Positions 23,885-36,689 of a stretch of 64,000 bases of DNA are shown here, in pieces; position 1 is the first letter of the stretch, and the number at the start of each line of letters is the position of its first letter. The stretch spans positions 1,040,501-1,104,500 of the forward strand of contig JAINUG010000198.1 in assembly GCA_029706075.1 (NCBI GenBank). The letters are read 5' to 3'. This stretch comes from Aldrovandia affinis (lineage: Eukaryota > Chordata > Actinopteri > Notacanthiformes > Halosauridae). The notes beneath the pieces were generated by a model. The model was not told the origin of the DNA and ran no database searches. It saw nothing but the letters and a program-made list of their open reading frames with translations. The translations under genes were made by a program, and so were the position numbers.

Positions 23885-24128
23885 CTGGCTGTTAGTGTAG
23901 CATAATGGTTAGGAAGCTGGGCTTGTAACTCAGAGGTTGCAGGTTCAATTCCCAGGTGGGGCACTGCTGTTGTACCCTTGAGCAAGGTACTTAACCTGAA
24001 TTGCTTCAGTAAAATATCCAGCTGTATAAATGGAAGGTTGTATGGAAAGAAATGTGAAAATGGATTGTAAGTAAGTCACTCTGGATAAGAGCGTCTGCTA
24101 AATGCCAAAAATTTTTAAATGTAAATGT
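23885..24128 (+). mobile_element. tRNA-derived SINE with CR1/L2-like tail
   Basis: 'gtagcataatggttaggaag', B-box 'aggttcaattcccaggt', 'ttgcttcagtaaaatatcca', then a duplicated 'atggattgta'-type linker and the tail 'gataagagcgtctgctaaat'. Full length relative to 17861-18092, with an extra linker segment. Confidence 0.9.
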
Positions 24129-25159
24129 TGTAGTCCTCAAAAGGGCAGAATAGTAGATGCACCGTACTGCAGTGCTGGATCTGCGCAGTCGGTCACTCGA
24201 TGGCCTGGGGTCTCTCCGGGAAAATCGAAATGAACCAAAGTATTGTTCATGCAGAAAAATTAAATACGAAAGCAAAAAAATTTGAAAAAAATGTGTTGAA
24301 TGCACTTAAAGTGGAAATGCATTTAGCTGAACTTCCCGGAACAATTTTCCAGCAAGAGAAATAAATATTTTAGCCTTCGGTGTTGACTTAATGAGGAAGA
24401 ACAGAGGCATTACTGTAAACTGAAGTTGTTTAACCTCAATATCTTTTTGTTCTGCTCTTGTCAAATGGAAAGTTTCATTACAAAATATCCCTCTTGAGAT
24501 GCAGGAGGAAATTCACCGTGCCCTTTCTCGCTTCCTTGTTCTTTATTATATTCAAACATTCTTCACGCTCGGTCTCGGTACAGGTAAGAGCCATGATTTA
24601 TTTATGTTCTTGTTTGTTTGTCTGCTTATTTATTTATGCATTTATTTATTAGGCCACTTATATTCAGGGTGACATTAAGAGCATTGAAAGAACAGAAAAA
24701 ATACTTTAAAGTGCTATTACAAATTATGATTGAATCTGTGGGGAAACCCTGAAATGGGCCAAGCTCCTTGTGCTGTATAGCCATGGGATAAGCCCAGGCC
24801 AACCCGTAAATTGGGGGATGGCATAACTGCCATCCAAATATATAGCAAGTACAGTAAATAGTGTCAATTTAATTCTCGAAATAAAATACAAGCTGTCTAC
24901 TTGTAACAACCTATGCCAAGCACATCAAAGCCACAGAACTAATCTGTTCGCCATAAATGCTGAATTAGTCACAATCCCAGATTTAGTGTAACTGCAAGGC
25001 AGTTCCCCACCCCCTTTGCCAGTCCTGTGCTGCAATCGGGAGGGATTGTGAATGTAGAATGTGTTGGGTCTGTACCTCACAACAAAAGGCCATGATATGC
25101 ACGTGGAGGATTTCGAATGCTCAAATGGGGGAAACGTTGTGACCTTATCAGTGGAGATG
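24129..25159. other. Unique AT-rich sequence
   Basis: TTTA/TTTG-rich low complexity at 24596-24652; otherwise no recognised feature. Confidence 0.4.
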
Positions 25160-25297
25160 TTCGGACACCTAGTACAGTCAAGCACAGGTGCCTGGAGAGG
25201 AGGGGTCTGAAGACCATGATTAGTCGAATCGGGTCTTGTGGTGCTGTGCTACAACAAGAGCCTTTCTTCACAGATAAGATTGGACACCCCTGCACTA
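25160..25297. mobile_element. 3' half of a hAT-like MITE
   Basis: It ends in 'agataagattggacacccct' plus 'g', whose reverse complement 'caggggtgtccaatcttatc' is a hAT-type terminus. Inside, 'tggtgctgtgctacaacaag' is the usual inner segment of such MITEs. The left arm is lost or too decayed to place. Confidence 0.55.
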
Positions 25298-26580
25298 GAG
25301 ATTTGGTTGCCTCCAAACCATTACAAAACACAGAGATGCATGAATCAGAGGCTGCTGACACAGTGCAGCACATTGCCATTACTTCATCCTGACCAGAGCT
25401 GTGGCCTCCCCCTTTTTGGTAGCAATCAGTGTGATGTCAGTGACAATTCAGCCCATTTGACTGAAAGAGCCAAAGCTGGCAACACTGGACAGCACCGGTA
25501 TCTATCTAGCTGCCACTAACCATCGGATCTTACCTGGGTCTAGCTACTTCGCGTTTAGATCGCAAGCGAAGTCATTGGGAATAGACATAGGAAGCTAGCT
25601 AGCTAGGTAGCTACACAGGCCCTCACTTGTTGTTCGTTGCTGGAGATCAACAGCAACAAGTACTGGTTTGCTATCTGCAAAACCTTTTTTTTTTTTACTC
25701 TGTCATGGAAATCTCCTGCAGTGTAAGCCAACGTTACAACCCTTTACTTGAAAGGTTCAAAAAACGTCTGTCAACATGTTTAAGAGATAAGGAATCAGCA
25801 TGCACTTTATTGAAAAAACATCTGAAGTCTATAAAGTAAGGTGCTCTTTGGATACAAGGCTCAAATATCAAATAATACAAATTGGAAAGGCAAGCATAGC
25901 ACGTCCAAAAAAGTCCCAAACCCATCCACATACACATATACACACACACAGATTAAGTTTCTTCATTCGATCACATGGAACTGAGAGCAACACGTGGAAA
26001 AACTGAGTTTGAGGTTGCCACTTCCTCCCACAGACTCATAGCAACAGGGCAGGACTGTATTAGTTCTGTGTTTGCATCATCAATAATCAGGTGGGGGAAT
26101 TTGGCTCTGGCAAACTGCTTTGAAAGTATTCTCTGTAATTGTTTTCAAGGTAACTTAATTAGTGTACTCTGTACTGAATATTCAGTGTTCTATCACTGCA
26201 GGGCTTCGCCAAGGTCATCTACAAATGTACAAATGCCGTCATAAACAGTTCCCCTAATGATGACCAATATAGCCACGTTCCCAGACCCTACTTTTGAATT
26301 TTAAGCCTAAAGGTTTTCTGTTACTCACCCAACGTGAGGTTTGTCCTCAATGCAGGTTACCAAAAGAAGGATGACAGTTTTGCTGAAAAATTCCTTCACA
26401 TTTGCAGTCTGGTGAGGACCTCCGTAAAGTATTTCTTAAACTGCACTGGTCTAATTTCAGCCCTAAAGAAAATGTTGTGGTAAACAAAACAAAAACAAAA
26501 AGCACCTACAGATATGCCAGGGAAGTTGTTTTTTAAAAGCAGTACCTCAAACTCCTCATTAGCAAAGTATGGAACGCTGA
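25298..26580. other. Unique sequence
   Basis: A GCTA-rich patch lies at 25500-25615, a T run at 25685-25696 and a short CA run near 25930-25950. No exon was recognised. Confidence 0.4.
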
Positions 26581-26832
26581 GAAGACGTTTCCCAGGGATA
26601 CGAGCTTGTTACGGAGGCTAAGGAAACGTTCCGGAACTTCCAGGCCATTGTGCAGGCAGAAAAAAAGGCACTTGTACTTTTCACAACATCCTGTTCAGTA
26701 AAATGTGAAAGATTCGTGAGGATGCCAAAAAATATGCACAGCCAGGTGATAGAGCTTTTGCTCACCGACATGAAGAAAGCAATTTCAGTACAGATTAAGG
26801 AAATAAACCGATTGCATACTTATGAACCGTGA
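26581..26832 (+). other. Unassigned 83-codon open frame, possible pseudogene fragment
   Basis: Open from just after a TGA at 26578-26580 to the stop at 26830-26832. The predicted peptide is rich in Lys and Glu and contains 'MPKNMHSQVIELLLTDMKKA'. It has no ATG at the left edge and no clear splice signals. I do not recognise it; it could be an exon remnant, a transposase fragment or chance. Confidence 0.25.
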
Positions 26833-27069
26833 TGCAGAGTTTGCAACATACACCGACTGCTGAAACAGGAAGTGCTTTTACACAAGTGTGCTTGATGCGC
26901 TGAGTGGAATCAGGTGTGGTCCGCCTTCTGAACATCAGTTTATATATTTATTTATTTATTCGTTGCCCCCATTTTTCCTCTCAGTTTCAAATGCCATTGC
27001 TGCAGAGGTCACTGCAACTGACCTTTGTCAGTTGCTTGTTCCATCACACGATGCAGTGGTGACGAGTCA

Positions 27070-27211
27070 TCCTGCGGACCAAATCCCTCCCTGAACCCCA
27101 CCCCACCCTTTGGCCAATTATGTGCTGCCCTACGGGGCTGCCAGCCACAGGTCTGAATTAATTACCAGCCCATGGGGCCCACCCAAACTGGTCCAGTGCT
27201 TTAAAGTATTT
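27070..27211 (+). repeat. Fragment of the tail found at 1228-1350 and 61945-62085
   Basis: 'aaatccctccc', 'ggggctgccagccacag' and 'ggggcccac' appear in the same order as on the minus strand of 1228-1370. It is strongly diverged and is probably the 3' part of an old SINE. Confidence 0.45.
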
Positions 27212-27469
27212 TAATAATGATTTCATCCAGGTTTGGTTCAGGTACTTGCCATGCAGTGCTCCTGTTCCTACTACTCCAATCCTGGTTTCAGTGCAAGTCT
27301 AGCTGAAACACAGAGAGCACTGTACCTAAAATCTGCTGGTATCACAGTTAGGCCCAGGTTTTCCACAATCCCACTTATGCTAATTTTCCTTTGTCTGATG
27401 ATGCAGCGCATCTCCCCGCCCCTGCTCTCTCTACCCTCTCTACCCGACTGTCCATTATGCCCTTAGTAT
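27212..27469. other. Short unique stretch
   Basis: Pyrimidine-rich at 27405-27460; no recognised feature. Confidence 0.3.
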
Positions 27470-27566
27470 GATATTTATAGCGCGAACAATGATTGATCTT
27501 AACATGTATTAATGCACATCTTGTAAGTCGCTCTGGATAAGAGCGTCTGCTAAATGTAAATGTATA
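27470..27566 (+). mobile_element. LINE-like 3' end, truncated
   Basis: 'catgtattaatgcacatctt' followed by 'gtaagtcgctctggataaga' matches 47312-47480 and, in reverse, 52160-52318. There is no tRNA head, so this is probably the 5'-truncated 3' end of the LINE whose tail the SINEs share. Confidence 0.65.
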
Positions 27567-28852
27567 TTTAATTAACTTGTGTAAGTGCTTCTGCTTATTC
27601 ATTCTTAATTACAGATAAAGTTTGTAGGGCTGGTACAGAGTGATTTGTCTGCTAGTTTGCAATATAAATGCATAAATACATTTCATGTTCATTAAGAACA
27701 TTCCCTTAATAACGCAATGCAACACTGGCAGCCAACAATTGAAGGCTTGCACCTTGAGATTATGGGTAAAATGAATCGCTTTGCCTGCCTTCACACAACA
27801 TATCGTGGTCTCTTAGTAGCCACCCATGCAGCTGGCCCTCATTTAAGAGCTATGCTAAACTCATGAGCTCATAAAAAGCTGTAGAGAGGGTAGCTTTAGC
27901 TAGGATGAATAAATTATGAGCAGGCCCAGGGTAGCTGATGAAAAGCATGTGCTGTGCTGCCTGTCGCATCGTGAGAACACTGATAGAATGGACCCCTCTG
28001 TGGTTCCCATAAACTGCTCTGCTGAGTGATACAACTTCTGTCACTGTTACATAGACAGGTAAGGAAAGTAGACTACAATGGTTTCTTTTATTCCTGCCAT
28101 CTTTTTTTTTTTTTTTTTTGGTGAACAGATTTCACAAGAGACATCTCATAAACCAGTTGTCACGGGAGGCGAATTGTGATTAGAATTTGTATAGCCTGTT
28201 ATGTTCAGAGATGATGATCGGGTGTGTATAGATTTATATATAGATCCTGGCCCCCGTATGGTTAATTTATGGTAAATGTCCATTCTGTATAAATGATAAA
28301 AGAATGAAAGGTTTGCAAAGATAATCGTTTTCTCTTCTGTCGCAATGTGTAAACATCTCATCTCGTTCTATTGAACTAATGCCTTTTGTAAAGGTTAGTT
28401 ATGTTACAATATTATATCATTTTAATAAAAACTCTCAATTTAAAAACTCAATTTACATCAAATTATTTCTCCTTCTCAAAGAGTTTTAAGTATTCACTAT
28501 GAATTGTGAATTAATTCGTTTTTAATTAATTCACACTGTGTTCCAAGAATACGTAATCGTACCCAAGTGCCATCTCCAGCCTCTCCTGTGTGGCAAAGGA
28601 TATAATTGTTGTTCTTGGGATCTTAATGTCCTGTTAGATTGCAGGCTATAACCCCCTGGGTATTAGGAGTGTGAGAAGCTAAACTGTGGCTAACCCCTAT
28701 TTTATAAGTAGCTCTTAAAAATAAATCTCTGGCGTACACCAGGTCTTCCCTGGAGTGACACGGAGGCAGGCGGTGGCTGGATAAGAAGCACAGCAGAAAG
28801 TGAAGTGGAAAAATAGGGCAAACTTTATTATTATAATTTTTTTAAAGAGGTC
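27567..28852. other. Unique AT-rich sequence
   Basis: A T run at about 28104-28120. No coding or repeat signal was recognised. Confidence 0.4.
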
Positions 28853-28867
28853 AAAAAGACAAAACAG

Positions 28868-29233
28868 GCGGCACGGTGGTGCAGTGGATAGCGCTGTCGC
28901 CTCACAGCAAGAAGGTCTCGGGTTCGAATCCAGGCCGGGGGCCTTTCTGTGTGGAGTTTGCATGTTCTCCCCGTGTCCGCGTGGGTTTCCTCCGGGTACT
29001 CCGGTTTCCTCCCACAGTCCAAAGACATGCACGTTAGGCTAATTGGAGAGTCTAAATTGCCCGTAGGTATGAGTGTGTGAGTGAATGGTGTGTATGCCCT
29101 GCGATGGATTGGCGACCTGTCCAGGGTGTATTCCTGCCTCTCGCCCGGAACGCATGCTGGGATAGGCTCCAGCCCCCCCCCGCGACCCTGACCAGGAATA
29201 AGCGGCTTAGATAATGGATGGATGGATGGATGG
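28868..29233 (+). mobile_element. tRNA-derived SINE with GATG-repeat tail, copy 2
   Basis: Almost identical to 777-1146, with the same A-box 'tggtgcagtgg', B-box 'ggttcgaatcc' and GATG tail. A perfect 15-bp duplication 'aaaaagacaaaacag' lies at 28853-28867 and 29234-29248. The high identity between copies nearly 28 kb apart, together with intact TSDs, indicates recent activity. Confidence 0.95.
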
Positions 29234-29248
29234 AAAAAGACAAAACAG

Positions 29249-32200
29249 AAATACAAAAAAACGAAATAAACACAACAAAAAAAGGGGAACCAATTAAAAC
29301 AAAAGCCAATGGAGATTTGCAGCAAGAAAACAAACAAAAACCACCAGGGCTGACATAACAGCTAGACTCCTCCCTTCGAATACAGACCTTCCTTAATATG
29401 GCGGCTTTTCAGAAACTTCCAGACTAAGGTGGAGGGAAGAAGGGATGCACGTTCAGTCGTTTTTAGATGCGGAATTAATAAAAAAACAGAATTTCCTCTG
29501 GGTGGGTTGTCCTCTAGGGGGATCCCTGCCTTATACTGTGAGAATGGAATACATAGACTAGAGCATAAATCCATGTCACACCTCATAACAATCAAACAAT
29601 GGGATGCTGTGGGTGATGGCAAAAGAAACCTACCATAGCTTTTGCTAGCGTAACAGTTAAAACAAAGTGATTTAGTTAGCAAACTAGCTCATTAAGATCA
29701 CATGTACCAAGAAAAATAATGTGCAGTGAGACCTGGAATCAAAGAATGTTGGCTTTTAATTGGCTACGGCTCTCATCTTGACATTTTATTTAAAATGAAT
29801 TCCTCTACCACTGTGAAATTAGCCATGCAGACAGGTTAAAATGGCAATACCCACTACAGCACAACACTGTGCAATTCATCGCTTGCCACTTAAATACCAA
29901 TGAACAAGCTGCAATACATATGTTTTACATCACTCATAAACATGGTTTAATTTTGGATTGTAGTAAACAGCTTCACACTAGTGTACAAATTGTCCCTCTT
30001 TTAAATTAATTTTGACATTAGTTTAGCAACTTAGCAAGACAATAATACATTTTAATTGCTTTCCCTTGGAGTTCTCATGTGCTAACTTACATTACTGAAC
30101 TTTAAATTCCGTATGTTGTGACTGCCCTCAATTTAATTATTCATATTTGTTGAGTAAGCTGTCAGAAACAGCCTTTTATAAATTGAAGTGCCATTTAAAC
30201 ACAGACCTGAAATGGAAAAATGTTCTGCCCAAGAATGGCTTTGATGATTTACTGCAAGGGAAGCAAACTTTCGTCAGTGTTTTATGATTGGAAATTAAAT
30301 CAAAGCATGTTGTGTTGTGCAGTTTGTAATGCACACCAGCATTAAACAACAAGTACATTTGACAGAGCTCTTGCATTCATATTAAGAATACAGTCAAATA
30401 AATTACATTTATCTGAAAGTAGTCACACTTACATTTACATCAGTAATACCAAATTGCATTCAGGCTCTAAAAAATACACTGAAATCTATTAAACATGTAG
30501 ATAAAAATGGCCGATAACCATCAGGAAGTCCAAATACACACAATCTAAAAACACTCCATATATGAATTCATTGTATTTGTAATCTCAAACTGCCAGGGTT
30601 TCCATTATGAAGTCTACAATTAATATTAATTCTCTGTTGAGAGGGAAGGGAACAAATGTTCCCAGCAGGAGTAGTACTTGCATTTGAGGGTTTTTTTCTC
30701 CATTTTCTGAAAACCTTATTTGTATTTCAGCCATGTTACAGTTTTTTGTTTATGAAGGCCATTATTATTGAGCAATTCATCACTCAAGAGTCAAAAGCAA
30801 AATTAATGTAGAGGAGACCTTGGAATATTGTGATACTGAGTCCTAACGGACAGACCACGCTACACCGGATTGATGAATAAGAAACCTTCCCCTGATGGAT
30901 TTACCTTCGCGTTATGTATTTCGCTCTTGGAAGATGGGAGTGCGTAGCCACCTAGTTACCCTCCTCTGCCATTGGATCACAGAAGATTCGACATAATTGT
31001 TTCTTGTTCAGTACACACAGACTGTTGCCTTCATGAGGAAGGCGTGGTTGCGCCAAAATTACTGCCATGTCACTTGAGAGAGGTGTAATTTGCGTAACTC
31101 TGAAGGCTCAAATGCAAAAACCCACTTCAGAAATAACACATCGAAGTTCATTAGTTGTCGTACTTCGGAGACCTTGCATCTCCTGTGCACGCGCTATCTA
31201 AATGAACCTCTCCCGGAGAGGCCATCCTGTAATTAATGTCGCATTTTACATGCTGGAGGAGCGCTGTAAATCACACAGGAAGGGTTACGTTTGGTCTGCT
31301 GAGCCACCTTTATGGACTTTCTTGGGTTTAAACTGTTTTAATCTTACATAAACATTGAGAGGACACTGCTTAGACTACTGGGAAGAATGTGTTTTCATAA
31401 CATAAAATGTCATCGGAGAGGCTTGATGCATTATTCATCTTTGTTTAGTTTTTTTAAACATTTTAACCACATCTTTCCATCTTCAATATCTTTAAGCATA
31501 CTAAGAAACGTCCAGCTGCTAGTTTACATAACCCTCAGGATATTAGTTCAGAACTTAAGCATCAAATGCAGTTACTATCAGAAGGTGAAGGACAGGTACT
31601 GAGGTATTGAATAACCCTGTGAGTTTTGTTGTAGTAATACCTGAACTGATAGGAGCATTATCCTACACACGACACCGCAACTGTGGCTGTGATAGGCAGG
31701 TCACTCTGTTTTTATACATTTTCATTCACATTTTTAAAATGGCAAATTAAATCATGTAGTTTGTGGCCCAAACTATTAGTTAGTGGACAACAAGGAATCT
31801 AGGAATTCTGGTTTTTAATCATACATATAATCATATATATATACGTATGTCATGTCTCCTTGCACAGAAACGTTTACCATTGAAAGCGCGGTTTAAAATT
31901 CTGAGGGACGGCACTGTTCGAGAGGCAGTAGTGGCAACAAATGAATGTTGAAATACTATAAATTTAACTAGCTCATCTATGGATGGTGGGCAGTAGTCAC
32001 TGTAAATCCTGCCTCATAGCAATAAAGACCCAACTGATTGGCTTAAAATATGTTGACAGATTGCTCTAGCCAACCAGTATCGAGATCTGGATGATGCTGA
32101 TGAGTTTAGGCTCGAAATCCTTAATGTGCCCACATATCTTGTAATTCAGAAAGACTTGAAATCATGCTGTAAAACTGAAATCCCGCAGGGGCAAATTAAG

Positions 32201-33004
32201 TTTAAAAATGGATAGTACTGCCGTTTGTCAGTGGCGGCAGTTGAAAGAAACTGTATGAGAGAGAGTAGGATTAGCTGAGAGAAATCTCATGTTCCACTTT
32301 GACCTCCCTACCATTGCTCCAGACTTAAGAAATTGGGTTAATTCCCCTACAGAGACAGATCTAATGAATTACCAGCTGTACACCATCATTTTGAGAGATG
32401 GATTTAACTTTTGAATGCACTTTCCAGTCAACTCTACAAATTCAATGTAAAATAATTTATAACAGGATTTTCTCAAGCAGTCATCAATATGTGAGATTAT
32501 ATCTGTATTTATATATTTATATATATATACAGATATATAATCTGTATATATATTATTATAATAGTTGTAGAGAGGATCACCTAATGATATTTTAAGATAT
32601 AATATAGGCATAGGTTCAATCGTTGGGTAATAAATGTCATATCACCATGCCTGTATGACATTTTTTCCCTTCCAATCTCTGTTGAGGTCCGTTTTTCTCT
32701 GTTGGTTTGGCTCGTATGTTGGTCTGGCTTCACCCCGTGTTGGCTTTTTAGAATGATTTAGTCTCAATAAAAAATAATATTTCTCAAAAACATGTTGTTA
32801 CAATGCAAACAAAAATAATATCTTCAACATCCTGTATATTCTCTTTTAGCTTTAGGTCATTTTAGCTTTGTCATCCCCTTGGCATGCTCCACAATGATGT
32901 AAGGAGGCGTTCAGGTTGAGGTTGAATTTCCCATCATGCATTAACTGGCAGATACAATCATACAGTCAATACTACACAGATTACATTTCAAATAGTATCA
33001 ATTT
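29249..33004. other. Long unique stretch
   Basis: About 3.75 kb with no recognised transposon or exon. AT-rich microsatellite-like tracts occur near 31820-31850 and 32505-32560. The block 31200-31300 contains 'cctgtaattaatgtcgcatt' and is a weak regulatory candidate. Confidence 0.45.
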
Positions 33005-33118
33005 TTACAGCTGAAGCCATGACATCAATCGGACAACGGCTGTGGAATCTCACCAAGGAATCAAACCTGCAGCCCCCTTTGTCCCCAACAGCCATTATGA
33101 TACACTACACCCCAAGAG
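33005..33118 (-). mobile_element. Decayed SINE head fragment
   Basis: 'ggaatcaaacctgcagcccc' and 'ccattatgatacactacacc' line up with the reverse-strand head of the 17861 family, and 'tttttacagctgaagcc' with its middle. The tail is missing and divergence is high. Confidence 0.55.
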
Positions 33119-33379
33119 ATTGAGATCTCTCCTGAATACCTAATTTCTCATCTCCGATGTAATCTCCTGAGCAGTCTGTTGGCCAAGCTCTTTATCTTTG
33201 TCACAAAGCCTGTCTTCTTTGGCCTTCTGCGGATTGTAAATATCTGCCTCGTCTGGTTTCTCACCACTTTTAGGATATCTAAACATTTAGATACTAAACC
33301 AGTTGTAGCCTTGTGATTCAAAAACACATTTGACTTTGGAGTAACAGGAAGCTGCCACATGGCATATAAACTGCTCTGT

Positions 33380-33380
33380 C

Positions 33381-33413
<33 letters not shown>

Positions 33414-33442
33414 CTGTACACCCACACACACACCCATTCACA
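33380..33442. repeat. CA microsatellite
   Basis: Interrupted CA dinucleotide tract with CG variants. Confidence 0.9.
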
Positions 33443-34339
33443 CTTACACACAATAAGATCAGGGGTATTTTACTAGTAGAAGAAGCAACATCTACAGTGG
33501 AAGCAGTTAGCGATGCAGGCTTTATTTAATTTGACAGAATGCTTTCAGGCTCATTATTCATACATGTGAGGCAAATAGCTTTGAATAAGCATCTGAATCC
33601 TGTTCTGCTGTCAGAACCGTATACCTTACTGTAATTCTGAGAGATTTCAGATATCTCTGGAATGTTGAGGCGAAAGCAAAAGAGAGCAAATTAACAGCCT
33701 CGTCTTTCTACAGTGTGTCGTTGTGCATTTCATTCGCATCATTGTATGGAAGCTATTGTATGGGAATGCTTGATTTAACTTTACATAAAAGATTAACATA
33801 AAGTGCATAAAAAAACATTTAAAAAAAATTTAAAAAAAAATATATATGAAAGGAATAAACCACGTCAAGCTGTGCGTTCTCAGGATATACAGTATACGTA
33901 CACCTGGGGTGGTGTTACAGCACTTGGCTTAAAGTTCCCATTCCAGAAGCGTGCATATATCCTGGGAAGCACGGCCTGGAATGGTTTATTCCACTTATAC
34001 TGTGGCTACTTGACCAAAAATTTGAGCCGCAAAAAATTATCATATTTTGTAAATCGGATATGTGTAAATTTGCCCAGGTTCAAGAAGAAATGAAAGCATT
34101 CATTCCTTGAACAGGAGATGGTGGCAATGGGCCAAAAATACCAGCCAAAAATCTAAATAAAACATGAGACATATCTGTTGATTTATTATTATTATTGCCA
34201 ATAACACAGATGGAATTATAGCAAAAAGCCTGTTGGCTTGAGTCAAGATTAGCACAAAGTAGCAATGAAATTCATGTTAGAAGCTAACATTAATTTAACC
34301 TAACTTAACAATCTTGTAAACTAGCAAAGTACAGTATGT

Positions 34340-34570
34340 TATCATAGCCAGCTAACTTAGCTAGCTGGATAGGTTGGTTACCTAATGATGAATAAAGCCA
34401 GCTAGCTACCCGAGTTGCTGAGGAGCTAGAACAATTTAGTAGTGCTAGCTAGTTAGCTAGCAAACTTTTATAGCACTTGCTATGTATGCATAGGTGTCTA
34501 ACATGTCTGGCTAGTAACTTAGTACATAATGCATCTAGCAAGCTAGCTGCGACTACTCTGGTAGTATTCA
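34340..34570. repeat. GCTA-rich low-complexity tract
   Basis: Many 'gctagc', 'tagctagctgg' and 'gctagttagctagc' words, self-complementary and scattered rather than a strict tandem. Origin unknown; a similar smaller patch lies at 25500-25615. Confidence 0.6.
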
Positions 34571-36114
34571 CTAAATCACTGCCTACCCAGCTAGCACTAA
34601 CATATTTCAAACTTGTTCTACCTCTACTGTATAGTTTCAAGTTATAAATATCACACAAAGCAAGTTAGTGTGGGAGGCGCTGTAACCAAGTTGCGAATGA
34701 GGGCGTTCAATTTCTCCGATTGCGTCATTAGAACCAGTCTTAGTAAATTGGTCGTTAATGTGTCACTATTTGCCACCGCAAAATATCTGCAACAAAATAG
34801 CGACCGTCATTGACCTGCAACTATCTTACTAAATCTGGCCCAAGTCACAATCTTCTTAAAAGCCACAACCACATATCCAACAAGTATGTATGTATGCATG
34901 CAAACTTTTCTGCCAACAGTACACTTATCTGAACAATGGCTTCAAAGCTGCAGTGCAGTACAGAACAAAAAGAATCACTCAGTATAAATACAGCATGCAG
35001 TTCTGTATGTGGGGAGCAATTATTTTAGACTGACAGGGGTTGTTAAGGGAAAACATTGTGTTCAGATCATTTCATGTTCAGTCTCTCTTTCCTGTGACTC
35101 TCCCAGCACCCAATATAAAACAGCCTTTGAGCACAGGGAGATAATTCTCACCGGTTCGGGAATCACCCAGGTTAATTGCCTCCTCTTACCAGTAAACCAA
35201 CATTTATTGAGCTACATCCACTTCCAAATTGAATAATTGATATTACAATAAATAATTGAATATTATTTTATTACACATTCCCTGCCCACTCACACCTCGT
35301 GAGGACGATCCTTCGTGGAATGCAAATACTTATTTTTCTTTTCTTTTGGTGTTTTTTAATCCTTCCTGCAGACACTGAGAAGAAAGAGAGAGAGAGAGAG
35401 TCGCACACTCTGCTTCCTCCTCGCTGTGTTTAATCCATGACCAAGGTTTTTGGCACACCGTGACTCACCGTCAAGGTGGTTTTAGCTGTGTGCATCAAAA
35501 AACAATTATACTTTCAGAACACAATTATGAAAACAGATGTAACAAGTCAGACACATGTGATTGAAAACACCAGATGACTGATTTATGTACGACAACAATT
35601 ACCCGTAGACTACCACATTCTGATGTCCAACTTGTTACTGTTTGTTATTCTGTGGATGTGCGCCCTCTCTTTTTTGAATATAATCTACAGATATAGAAGT
35701 ACTATGAGTCATCGCACCGTGTGGGGTAAACAACCTGTTTTTATGAACTCCTAACAACAATCACTCTACTCCACAGCACACAGGTGGTGTTCTTGCACAC
35801 AGATGATAAATTATACTTGTACAAGTCCCTTTGTGATGTACTTAAAACAAGACCTCTCCACCGAGCTACAGTTTTTGTTTTTACATCATTTTATTGTTGG
35901 AAAAATCCACACATATTATAAACAAACTAAAAAATTATGATAATTGCAAAGTTGCAGACAATGTGGAAGACAAGGTTCAAAAATAATCATGCGAGAGAGA
36001 AAATGATGCGAGGACGGAGAAGATAACGGAGTTATCTGGTGGTACCGGCTGTGGTACCCACAAAAAACAGATAAGCTACATTAAAAATATGTAAAATAGA
36101 GCAAAAGCCAAATA

Positions 36115-36687
36115 TAGCAAAAGCAAAATTGATGGAACCACGAATTGATGGAACCATGAATTCTGGATTGTACCAGCAAATTGTAGAGGAGAATGCCAGG
36201 GCATCTGTCTGTGAGCTGAAACTTAACAGATGGTGAGTCAGGCAGCAAGACAACAATCCTATAAACACAAGTAAATCTACAACAGAATGGCTGAATTTGT
36301 CATTTTGGAAAGTCCAGACCTTAACCCATTTGTAATGCTGTGGCAGGACCTGAAGCGAGCAGTTCATGCAGGAAAGGCCACAAATATCACTGAGCTGAAG
36401 CAGTTCTGTAAAGGAGTTCCAAAATTCCTGAATTTGTGGGATGATCAACTGTTATAGGAAACTGGTTTGGTTGAAGACACATCACATACTTTTTCAGACA
36501 AAGATTTGAATGTTGGATCATTTTTGCTCAATAAATAACACACAGAAGTTATATTTTTTTTATTTGTTTAATCAGTTTCTCTGTATCTATTATGAGGACT
36601 TAGATGAAGATCTGGTCACATTTCAGGTGAAATTAATGCAGAAATATAGGAAATTCTAAAGGCTTCACAAACTTTCTCTCACCACTG
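36115..36687 (+). mobile_element. Tc1-like transposon relic, 5'-truncated
   Basis: The right terminus '...aactttctctcaccactg' is followed by TA (36688-36689), and its complement begins with the 'cagtggtgagagaaagtttg' type of Tc1 end. Upstream, the DNA reads through decayed transposase: 'PDLNPFVMLWQDLKRAVHAG' corresponds to the conserved Tc1 C-terminal 'PDLNP' region. The reading frame is disrupted elsewhere and the left terminus is not found. Confidence 0.85.
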
Positions 36688-36689
36688 TA

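Larger units (their letters stand above)
33119..36114. other. Unique sequence with CA microsatellite and GCTA-rich tract
   Basis: Contains a CA microsatellite (33380-33442), A-rich sequence at 33808-33848 and a tract dense in GCTA/TAGC words at 34340-34570. A short AG run lies at 35384-35401. No exon was recognised. Confidence 0.4.

Noticed and set aside
28831-29337. 168-codon minus-strand open frame
   Set aside because: Antisense shadow of the GATG-tailed SINE; the same peptide stretch recurs at copy 1.
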